From positions 1 to 12,459 of the forward strand of contig CAZWJC010000218.1 of NCBI GenBank assembly GCA_964634255.1: a stretch of DNA of 12,459 nt, given 5' to 3'. Positions 1 to 5,986 of this stretch are shown here, piece after piece. The stretch comes from MWDV01 sp964634255 (lineage in GTDB: Bacteria; Verrucomicrobiota; Verrucomicrobiia; Limisphaerales; MWDV01). The position numbers were made by a program, and so were the translations under genes. The number at the start of each line of letters is the position of its first letter. Positions within the stretch are counted from its first letter, which is position 1. The notes beneath the pieces were generated by a model. The model was not told the origin of the DNA and did no database searches. It was given only the letters and a program-made list of their open reading frames with translations.

Positions 1-486
1 GAGACGATGAACAAGCTGTGGCGGGCGCAGAAACAACTCACGCAGGAACTCGGCCGCGAACCTTCGCCCGAAGAGATCGCCGACGAGATGCATCTGCCGG
101 TAAGCCGCATCAACTCGCTCCTCAAGATGGCGCAACAGCCCATCTCGCTGCATGCGCCCGTTGGCGACGACGGCGACGTGAGCGTGGGCGATTTCATCGA
201 GGACAAGTCGGCGGAGAACCCGCTCGACGTAACCAGCTACAGCTTGTTGCGCGAGAAACTCGCCGACGTGCTGGCCAGCCTGACCGAGCGCGAACGCAAG
301 ATTCTGGAAATGCGCTTCGGCCTGCTGGATGGCTACGAGCGCACGCTGGAAGAGATCGGGAAGATGTACAATGTGACCCGCGAGCGCATCCGGCAGATCG
401 AGGCCAAGGCCTTGCGCAAGCTGCGGCACCCCACGCGCGTACGCCACCTGCAGGGCTTCCTCGAATCCGCCGAAGCCGAAGGCTGA
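1..486 (+). CDS. rpoD: Primary sigma factor RpoD/SigA, C-terminal part (5' end outside window)
   Basis: This is the C-terminal half of a housekeeping sigma-70 factor, which binds core RNA polymerase and recognises -35/-10 promoters. The reading frame is open from base 1, so the gene enters from the left. Numbering from the Met at base 7, residues 1-45 match region 3 (REPSPEEIADEM). A linker with GDFIEDKSAENP follows at about 61-72, corresponding to the region 3.2 finger. Region 4 spans about 80-150, with LTERERKILEMRFGL at 92-106 and the region 4.2 helix-turn-helix TLEEIGKMYNVTRERIRQIE at 113-132, followed by AKALRKLRHP. This segment is diagnostic of group 1 sigma factors; a close group 2 paralogue cannot be excluded from the C-terminus alone. 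It ends in TGA and is followed by a stem-loop. Confidence 0.95.
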   Translation, partial: ETMNKLWRAQKQLTQELGREPSPEEIADEMHLPVSRINSLLKMAQQPISLHAPVGDDGDVSVGDFIEDKSAENPLDVTSYSLLREKLADVLASLTERERKILEMRFGLLDGYERTLEEIGKMYNVTRERIRQIEAKALRKLRHPTRVRHLQGFLESAEAEG

Positions 487-522
487 ATTCAGCGTCGGGG
501 AGATTGTTTGTGAAGTGTAGCG

Positions 523-550
523 CGCCGCCGGAAACCCCGGCGGCGGTTTC
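523..550 (+). terminator. GC-rich stem-loop between rpoD and the UPF0173 gene
   Basis: A perfect 9-bp inverted repeat (CGCCGCCGG at 523-531, CCGGCGGCG at 537-545) encloses the 5-base loop AAACC. It lies 37 bases after the sigma-factor stop and is followed by only a short T run (GTTTC). It may act as a weak intrinsic terminator or an attenuating hairpin ahead of the next gene. The T tract is too short to be sure. Confidence 0.45.
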
Positions 551-558
551 AGCGTTTC

Positions 559-563
559 GGAGG
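559..563 (+). promoter_or_regulatory. Ribosome binding site of the UPF0173 gene
   Basis: GGAGG lies six bases before the ATG at 570. It decides the start against the long open frame upstream. It is the clearest Shine-Dalgarno sequence in the window; the other genes show none or only weak ones. Confidence 0.7.
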
Positions 564-569
564 CTCGAT

Positions 570-1250
570 ATGAAAGTGACCTACTACGGACATAGTTGCT
601 TCGCGGTCGAAACGGGCGGACGCATCCTGCTCTTCGACCCGTTCATCACGCCCAACGAACAGGCGCACAGCATCGACATCAACAAGGTCCGCGCCGATTT
701 TATCCTCATCTCGCACGGCCACTTTGACCACCTGGCGGACGCCGTAACGATCGCGAAACACACCGGCGCCATGGTCATCTCCAACTACGAGATCACCGTC
801 TGGTTGGGCCAGCAGGGTCTGGCCAAGACGCACCCGCTGAATCACGGGGGCGGCGCGCGGTTCGAGTTCGGCCGCGCCAAGTTCACGCCAGCGATTCACT
901 CCAGCGGCCTGCCCGACGGCTCTTACGGCGGGAATCCCGGGGGCTTCCTCATCGAAACCAGCGAAGGCGCGTTCTATTACTCCGGCGACACCGCGTTGAC
1001 CTACGACATGAAGCTGATCGGCGAGAGCGCGAAGCTGCGGTTTGCCGCGCTCCCCATCGGCGACAACTTCACGATGGGCGTGGACGACGCCATCAAGGCC
1101 GCGGACTTCGTCGGCTGCAACGAAATCCTCGGGCTGCACTACAACACTTTCCCGCCCATCCGGATTGATACCGCGGAGGCGGTGCAAAAGTTCAAGGCCG
1201 CGAACAAGCGGCTGCACCTGCTGCAAATCGGCGAGAGCCAAGGCTTCTGA
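570..1250 (+). CDS. UPF0173 family metal-dependent hydrolase (metallo-beta-lactamase fold)
   Basis: A complete 226-residue protein, the usual length for the UPF0173 family (YtkL/PhnP-like metallo-beta-lactamase fold, about 220-230 residues). It starts MKVTYYGHSCF, a typical family N-terminus. The two-metal site is visible: H49-x-H51-x-D53-H54 (ISHGHFDH), H110 in the IHSSG turn, D140 in YYSGDT, and H190 in GLHYNTFP. Family members are cytoplasmic hydrolases whose substrate is mostly unknown, so no reaction is assigned. The ATG at 570 is chosen because GGAGG lies at 559-563, six bases upstream, and because the conserved N-terminus begins there; the same frame is open further upstream but only as antisense-like low-similarity sequence overlapping rpoD. 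It sits 83 bp after rpoD in the same direction and may be partly co-transcribed. Confidence 0.93.
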   Translation: MKVTYYGHSCFAVETGGRILLFDPFITPNEQAHSIDINKVRADFILISHGHFDHLADAVTIAKHTGAMVISNYEITVWLGQQGLAKTHPLNHGGGARFEFGRAKFTPAIHSSGLPDGSYGGNPGGFLIETSEGAFYYSGDTALTYDMKLIGESAKLRFAALPIGDNFTMGVDDAIKAADFVGCNEILGLHYNTFPPIRIDTAEAVQKFKAANKRLHLLQIGESQGF

Positions 1251-1401
1251 AAGGACCGTTATTCTGCGATGAGGCTTCGCCTATACTGCCTTTCAGACCA
1301 CCTTGGCGTAGGATTTACCTGTCTGGATTCATAGAGCACTCCTGTCTGTGATAAACAGCACGCGGCTGCAATCCCGCCGAGTATCGTATGCGAGGGTATC
1401 A

Positions 1402-2028
1402 TCAACGCCGTTTAGGCGCGTAGTACCCCGAGCCCAAGTCATAGAGCAACACGCCTGATCTGTATGTGTAAGTTAATCCATTGCTCAGCCTCGGCGGTAA
1501 AGCTGGGCTGCCCTTTTCCACATCAATGAACTCCAGGTATTTATACAGCGTAACGGCGCGATGATTGAGCTCCCAACTACCACGAGTAGTCAACTTCTCC
1601 CCCGAAGGTAAAGTCAGTTCCTGAGCAAAAATGCCGCCTTCCTCCAGTTTGAGCACCTCTGAAACTCCACCATACGAACCGAAATAATCGCCAAGGATAC
1701 TCTTGCTTGATGGCTCAGGGACAACTAGCAGGATTACGATAGACGCCACGATGCTGCCCCACATCACAAGCAGTGCCCGTTTGCCTCGCTGTCGACCGAT
1801 TCGAGTCTTCGAACAGACACTTATTACCGCCAAGACGTGACCGGTGATAAAACAAGGCAGTCCAATCAACACCGGAAAAGAGATCATCACATTCTCATCC
1901 AACGTGCCTCCGAGAACGTGAAGAAGCGGCCACAAAACCCCCGCGAGCACGAGTATAGATACGCATCCAATCAATCCCCCGCTCACGAGACGACCTGACT
2001 TAGACGGCTGGATGTTGGAATCGCTCAT
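1402..2028 (-). CDS. Hypothetical three-helix membrane protein with a C-terminal extracytoplasmic or soluble domain
   Basis: A 208-residue protein that I cannot place in a named family. Three hydrophobic segments are visible at about residues 13-38, 46-72 and 84-105, the second and third separated by a basic loop (KTRIGRQRGKR, 74-84), which suggests that loop is cytoplasmic. Residues 110-208 are hydrophilic and probably beta-rich. They contain the pattern GDYFGSYGG...LEEGGIFAQELTLPSG...RGSWEL, which resembles small lipocalin-like or META-like barrels where a 'G-x-Y / DGxF / GxWxL' pattern recurs; this is inference only. G+C is visibly lower than in the flanking genes, so recent acquisition is possible. 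The ATG at 2028 is the first in frame and has no good Shine-Dalgarno sequence. It converges on the UPF0173 gene and diverges from the metal ATPase. Confidence 0.7.
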   Translation of the reverse strand: MSDSNIQPSKSGRLVSGGLIGCVSILVLAGVLWPLLHVLGGTLDENVMISFPVLIGLPCFITGHVLAVISVCSKTRIGRQRGKRALLVMWGSIVASIVILLVVPEPSSKSILGDYFGSYGGVSEVLKLEEGGIFAQELTLPSGEKLTTRGSWELNHRAVTLYKYLEFIDVEKGSPALPPRLSNGLTYTYRSGVLLYDLGSGYYAPKRR

Positions 2029-2068
2029 GCGGTAGAAAACCTAAATGGCACATGTCGAGGAAAAGCAG

Positions 2069-2099
2069 ATTCTAGATCTGGAGACAGGCGTGATGGCAA
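2069..2099 (-). promoter_or_regulatory. Possible sigma-70 promoter of the hypothetical membrane protein gene
   Basis: Read on the minus strand, TTGCCA (2099-2094) and TAGAAT (2074-2069) each match the sigma-70 consensus in five of six positions. The 19-base spacer is longer than ideal. The implied start of transcription is about 35 bases before the ATG at 2028. This is a pattern match only. Confidence 0.3.
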
Positions 2100-2311
2100 C
2101 AAAAGGATGATTTAACCATGGCGCAAATACGTTAAACACGCCTCGCCCATCCGGTCAATTCCCAACAGTGCGGCGGCGCTCCGCCCAGGCTTCCTGCACA
2201 TACCTCATCGGCTAGGCGAAAGCGGAACGCTGGCTTGCAGTCAATTTTGAAAGTGATGTGCAGGCACTGCCGACGGCACAATGCACCGCCACGACAGGTT
2301 TTCCCTTTTTC

Positions 2312-2330
2312 CCGTCGCCATCCGCGACGG
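2312..2330 (+). promoter_or_regulatory. Perfect inverted repeat in the ATPase leader
   Basis: CCGTCGC (2312-2318) and GCGACGG (2324-2330) form a perfect 7-bp stem with loop CATCC, ending 29 bases before the ATPase ATG. The T-rich tract TTTTCCCTTTTT lies before the stem, not after it, so it is not an intrinsic terminator for the plus strand; on the minus strand it would be followed by A residues. It could be an operator for a metal-sensing repressor or a leader hairpin. Neither can be shown from sequence. Confidence 0.35.
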
Positions 2331-2359
2331 AGCTGTGCTAACGGTAAGGCGAACAAACG

Positions 2360-4720
2360 ATGAGCCAACCACCGGCAACGGGATGCAGCAACCAGCTTTG
2401 TGCTGGCGGCTGCCTCGCACGGTCCATCCTGGAGACTTTTGCCGAGGAGCCGAAGCTTGAGGCCGTGACGGTGGACGCCGAGCGCCAGACGGTCGCCGTG
2501 GCCACACTCGGTCAGACCGACATGGAACGGCTGGAGAAGCTGCTCACCGAATCGCTCGAACGCGCACAGGAGAAGCGGCCGGATGGCGATTGCGCCATGC
2601 TCGGCGGCGGCGGCAATTGCGCCTCGTGCGCCACGCCCCTGCCCGGCCCAGACCTCAACCGCTTTACCATTCAGCACGAAGGCCCCGTCACCAGCGTAGC
2701 CCGCGTCACCTGCCCCACGGCGCCAAAACTGTGGCGGTGGCGGAATTTCCCGCTGCCGAAGTTCGTTCAGCGAGATATCGAGCTCATTGAAGCCGAGGAG
2801 CATTTTGGTGAGTGGAAATGGCAACTCCTGTGCGCGGTGCTGTGTGCCGCCGCCGGCATCGCCGCTTACGCGGTGACGCCCCACAGCACGATGCCCACGC
2901 CGCTCGGCTACGCGCTCTACGCGCTGGCGTATCTTGCCGGAAGCTGGTTCGCCGCCCAGGAACTGTGGGAACGCCTCCGCAAAGAAGGCGGGCTCGACGT
3001 TCATTTCCTGATGCTGACGGTTGCGGCCGGCAGCGCCGCGGTGAACGAGTGGAACGAAGGCGTGGTGCTGCTGTTCCTCTTCTCCTTCGCGGGCGCGCTC
3101 GAACACTACGCCATGGAACGCACCCAGCGCGAGATTCGCTCCCTGTTCCGCGACGCGCCCAAGGTGGCCACGCTCGTGGATGCCCGAGGCCACGAAAGCG
3201 AGATTGCGGTCGAACGCATTCGCAGCGGCATGCGCCTGCTGGTGAAGCCCGGCAGCCAGTTCCCCGTAGATGCCGAGGTGGTCAAAGGCCAGAGCGCCGC
3301 CGACGAATCGAATCTCACGGGCGAAGCCACGCCCGTGGAAAAGGCGGTGGGGGACCGCGTGCTGGCCGGCACGATCAACGTCTGGGGAGCCGTCGAGATC
3401 GCCGCGTTGCGACCGGCCGCCGAGAGTTCGCTGCAGAAGATCATCCGGCTCATCAAGGACGCGCAACGCCAAAAGGCGCCGGCGCAGCGCTTCACCGACA
3501 AATTCAGCACGGTTTACACCTACGCTGTGATCACAGCGTCCCTCGGCATGTTCTTCGTCTGGTGGCTCGGCTTTGGGCTCGCGCCCTTCGCGTCACCCGA
3601 TTTGGACCAACCCAGCCTGAGCGCGTTCTATCGCACGATGACGCTGCTGGTGGTTTCCTCGCCCTGCGCGCTGGTGCTTTCGATTCCCTCTGCCGTGCTG
3701 GCCGCCATCGCTTGGGGCGCCCGCCACGGCATCCTTATCCGGGGCGGCGCCGCGGTTGAGAAGATGGCCGAGGTCAACGTCGTCGCGCTCGACAAAACCG
3801 GCACGCTGACCACCGGCGAACTGCGGGTCGAAACGGTCGAGAGTTTTCCGGCGGGGCAGGAAGCTGAGATTGCACGGCTGGCGTATTCGCTCGAGAAACT
3901 CTCGACACATCCGCTGGCCCGCGCCATCACGCGTTACGGCAAACAGCGCAATCTGGAGGTGATCGAGTTTGCAGGCTTCGAGTCCATCACAGGGCAGGGC
4001 TTGCGGGCACAGCGCGACGGCATCGTCTGTCTGCTGGGCCGGCGCGAGTGGGTCGCGGCAGCCGCAGCGACAGAAACGCTCGCGCGCGTGCCCGCGGCTG
4101 AGGCCGGGTGTTCCGAAGTCTGGATCAGCGAAGGATCGTTGCTGGGGCGGATCATCCTGCGCGATGACATCCGCCCGCAATCGCGTTTGGTGGTGGACGA
4201 ACTGCGCCGCGAGGGTCTGCGTTCCGTGGTCCTGACCGGCGATCGGAAGGCCGCCGCCGAACACCTGCGGGTCGAGTTGAACCTGGACGAAGTCCGCGCC
4301 GAACTGAAGCCGGAAGACAAGGTCGCCGCGATCAAATTACTAAGCGAGTCCGGCCAGCGCGTGGCCATGGTCGGCGACGGCGTCAACGATGCGCCCAGCC
4401 TGGCCGTGGCCCACGTGGGCGTGGCCATGGGCGCGCGGGGCTCCGATGCGGCGCTCGAACAGGCGGACGTGGTGTTGATGCATGATCGGTTGGAGAACTT
4501 TCTCGCTGCGTTCCGGCTGAGCCAGCGTGCCCGCCGCATCATCCGGCAAAACCTCTTCATCTCGCTCGGCACCGTGGTGGTGCTGGTCGTCTTCGCAACA
4601 CTGGGCAAGATCCCCTTGCCGCTGGGCGTCATCGGTCACGAAGGCAGCACGGTGATCGTGGTCATGAACAGCCTGCGACTCCTATTCGGCCCGACTTCGC
4701 AAGTTCGCCAGGCTGAGTAA
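2360..4720 (+). CDS. P1B-4 type heavy-metal translocating P-type ATPase (Co/Zn/Fe(II)/Ni class)
   Basis: A 786-residue inner-membrane pump that uses ATP to expel transition-metal ions. Core motifs: TGE of the actuator domain at 320-322, the intramembrane SPC motif at 434-436, the phosphorylated Asp478 in DKTGTLT, the His517-Pro518 ATP-site signature in STHPLA, and GDGVNDAP around Asp673. SPC in transmembrane helix 6 together with HEGST (760-764) in the last helix defines subgroup P1B-4 (CoaT/CtpD/CzcP), which exports cobalt, zinc, iron(II) or nickel; the exact ion is not predictable. The N-terminus (1-120) is cysteine-rich (C9, C14, C18, C78, C87, C90, C118). Residues 14-70 look like a degenerate heavy-metal-associated fold, although many P1B-4 pumps lack one. 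The start at 2360 is the first ATG and keeps this region; upstream AAGG is weak. No metal regulator gene is adjacent. Confidence 0.94.
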   Translation: MSQPPATGCSNQLCAGGCLARSILETFAEEPKLEAVTVDAERQTVAVATLGQTDMERLEKLLTESLERAQEKRPDGDCAMLGGGGNCASCATPLPGPDLNRFTIQHEGPVTSVARVTCPTAPKLWRWRNFPLPKFVQRDIELIEAEEHFGEWKWQLLCAVLCAAAGIAAYAVTPHSTMPTPLGYALYALAYLAGSWFAAQELWERLRKEGGLDVHFLMLTVAAGSAAVNEWNEGVVLLFLFSFAGALEHYAMERTQREIRSLFRDAPKVATLVDARGHESEIAVERIRSGMRLLVKPGSQFPVDAEVVKGQSAADESNLTGEATPVEKAVGDRVLAGTINVWGAVEIAALRPAAESSLQKIIRLIKDAQRQKAPAQRFTDKFSTVYTYAVITASLGMFFVWWLGFGLAPFASPDLDQPSLSAFYRTMTLLVVSSPCALVLSIPSAVLAAIAWGARHGILIRGGAAVEKMAEVNVVALDKTGTLTTGELRVETVESFPAGQEAEIARLAYSLEKLSTHPLARAITRYGKQRNLEVIEFAGFESITGQGLRAQRDGIVCLLGRREWVAAAAATETLARVPAAEAGCSEVWISEGSLLGRIILRDDIRPQSRLVVDELRREGLRSVVLTGDRKAAAEHLRVELNLDEVRAELKPEDKVAAIKLLSESGQRVAMVGDGVNDAPSLAVAHVGVAMGARGSDAALEQADVVLMHDRLENFLAAFRLSQRARRIIRQNLFISLGTVVVLVVFATLGKIPLPLGVIGHEGSTVIVVMNSLRLLFGPTSQVRQAE

Positions 4721-4749
4721 CCAGTTTCGCCCTTCGGCTACAACCCAAA

Positions 4750-4782
4750 GGCGGAGTGAGTCTCTCCGCAAAGCACTCCGCC
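4750..4782. repeat. Inverted repeat with two alternative pairings after the ATPase
   Basis: GGCGGAGTG (4750-4758) is the exact reverse complement of CACTCCGCC (4774-4782), giving a 9-bp stem with a 15-base loop. Part of the left arm (GCGGAG, 4751-4756) can instead pair with CTCCGC at 4764-4769. It begins 29 bases after the ATPase stop. Downstream plus-strand bases are AAAA, so it is not a classical plus-strand terminator; on the minus strand it is followed by TTT only. It may protect the 3' end or aid termination between the convergent genes. Confidence 0.45.
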
Positions 4783-4839
4783 AAAACCGGCGAGAATGTG
4801 GCTTTTGACCTGGGCACTTCAGTACGAGGCGTGGCCACG

Positions 4840-4871
4840 AAAAAGCGGGCGCGGCTTTCGCCTGCACCCGC
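4840..4871 (-). terminator. Rho-independent terminator of the PEP-CTERM gene
   Basis: On the minus strand the arms GCGGGTGCAGGC (4871-4860) and GCCGCGCCCGC (4855-4845) pair over 11 positions, with one bulged A and one G-T pair, around a GAAA tetraloop (4859-4856). Five T residues (4844-4840) follow directly. It lies 27 bases beyond the stop of the PEP-CTERM gene and also separates it from the convergent ATPase gene. Confidence 0.85.
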
Positions 4872-4897
4872 TTCGAATCAAGCCACCAAAACCCGGT

Positions 4898-5845
4898 CTA
4901 TCGCCGGGAACGGCGATGCGCAGAAATCAAAGCCGCCAAACCCAAGCCTAGTAACGTCGCGGTCGCCGGCTCGGGAATCGTTGTGAGCTCTACCCGGAAC
5001 AGGCTCGTGTCAAACTGCTCCGCCGTGGTGGTCGCCCCGGAAGGCCGAATCGCAAGCGTGTCAAACGTGAACGTATTCGGAGAGTCGTCGGTAAAACTGA
5101 CTTCCAACGTGCCATCGCCTCCCAGCGTGCCGCCAACCATGCTCGCGTAAAGCTCCAGACCGGTTTCCGCCTTGGTGGCCCGAAGCGTGAAAGTGTATTG
5201 CGTGCCGCTGACATAGCCGGCATCCCCCGTGTTGCCGTCATCGCCGAGCGAGGCCCAATTGCCGCTCGAACTCAGAAGGTTGCCCGTGGTCAGCAGACTC
5301 CGCTCCATCAGACTGAACGGCGTGGTGCGTCCCAAGGTCACGCCCAAGTTCATAAACATGCCATAGCCGACAAAGGTGCTGTCGGCGGGATTGGCGTCCG
5401 TCGTGAGCCGATTGGCCCCGGGCGTGTCCACGAGGGCCAGACGGAAGTTCTGACTCGTGTTCTGCGCGTTGACGTTGAGCGGCGTGAACACCCACGTTAC
5501 GGTCAAGCGGTCACCGAGGTTCGCAAGCGTGACGGGCGTCGCCTCCGGGGTGAAGTACGTCGTCCAAGAGGCTGATGACGTGCCCCCAACAGTCAAGTCG
5601 CCGCGCAGCGGACCGCCGGCGCCAACCGGCGCGAGCGTACCCACACCGCCTTTGAACCAAGCCGACTCCAGATTGCCATCCAAGTCAACATCCACACCGT
5701 ACTCCGAGTAGTCGGGGGACGCCGGCAAGGTCCGGTCGCCGTCCAGCCAGGTGTCGTTCACCAGTGTTCCACCAGAGGCCGCGGCAGAACAGAGGCCGAC
5801 GACCGCAACGAGGGCCGAAATGCGAACGGATGGTTTCATGCGCAT
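4898..5845 (-). CDS. PEP-CTERM sorting domain protein, secreted or surface-anchored
   Basis: A 315-residue exported protein. An N-terminal signal peptide runs through about residue 25 (MRMKPSV, hydrophobic ALVAVVGLCSAAASG). The middle, about 28-285, is acidic, rich in Gly, Thr and Ser and predicted beta-rich; it resembles the lectin/concanavalin-like sandwiches found in many PEP-CTERM proteins, but no named family or catalytic site is recognised. The C-terminus is a textbook PEP-CTERM tail: PEP at 291-293, a hydrophobic helix at about 294-308, and the basic end RRSRR. Exosortase (EpsH/XrtA-type) is known to process such tails during export linked to exopolysaccharide; no exosortase gene is in this window. 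The start may be either Met1 (5845) or Met3 (5839). It lies 141 bp downstream of the pectate lyase gene in the same direction, with its own likely promoter and terminator. Confidence 0.88.
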   Translation of the reverse strand: MRMKPSVRISALVAVVGLCSAAASGGTLVNDTWLDGDRTLPASPDYSEYGVDVDLDGNLESAWFKGGVGTLAPVGAGGPLRGDLTVGGTSSASWTTYFTPEATPVTLANLGDRLTVTWVFTPLNVNAQNTSQNFRLALVDTPGANRLTTDANPADSTFVGYGMFMNLGVTLGRTTPFSLMERSLLTTGNLLSSSGNWASLGDDGNTGDAGYVSGTQYTFTLRATKAETGLELYASMVGGTLGGDGTLEVSFTDDSPNTFTFDTLAIRPSGATTTAEQFDTSLFRVELTTIPEPATATLLGLGLAALISAHRRSRR

Positions 5846-5872
5846 AGTTTCGTTAGTTGGATTGTTGGCGCG

Positions 5873-5900
5873 ATTCTAACAGGGGGCGTCGGTTTGTCAC
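5873..5900 (-). promoter_or_regulatory. Probable sigma-70 promoter of the PEP-CTERM gene
   Basis: On the minus strand GTGACA (5900-5895) and TAGAAT (5878-5873) are each one base from consensus, with a 16-base spacer. The predicted transcription start, near 5866, would give a leader of about 20 bases before the ATG at 5845. This suggests that the gene can be transcribed separately from the upstream pectate lyase gene. Confidence 0.45.
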
Positions 5901-5986
5901 ATCCGGCTTCTTGCAGACGGGCTTGAAAATTCGGCACTGAACTCCGCCCACATCTCGCGTGGACAAGCGCTCCCGAAATTCTCGAT

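Larger units (their letters stand above)
2029..2359. other. 331-bp divergent intergenic region
   Basis: The region lies between the hypothetical membrane protein (minus) and the metal ATPase (plus). It contains a possible minus-strand promoter near 2069-2099 and a perfect 7-bp hairpin at 2312-2330. I see no small open frame with a credible start, no tRNA and no recognisable riboswitch core. No plus-strand -10/-35 pair at good spacing was found for the ATPase. Confidence 0.5.

Noticed and set aside
18..569. Plus-strand frame running into the UPF0173 gene that could give a longer protein
   Set aside because: It overlaps the sigma factor in another frame, is Arg/Ala-rich shadow sequence, and a good Shine-Dalgarno sequence and the family N-terminus mark the start at 570.
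549..1241. Minus-strand open frame of 230 codons
   Set aside because: It is the antisense of the UPF0173 gene, whose metal-binding motifs are intact on the plus strand.
2041..2359. Cobalamin or other metal-related riboswitch before the metal ATPase
   Set aside because: No B12-box-like or NiCo-type conserved core could be found; only a simple 7-bp hairpin is present.
2132..3472. Minus-strand open frame of 446 codons opposite the metal ATPase
   Set aside because: It is a shadow of a gene with complete P-type ATPase motifs; the product has no recognisable domains.
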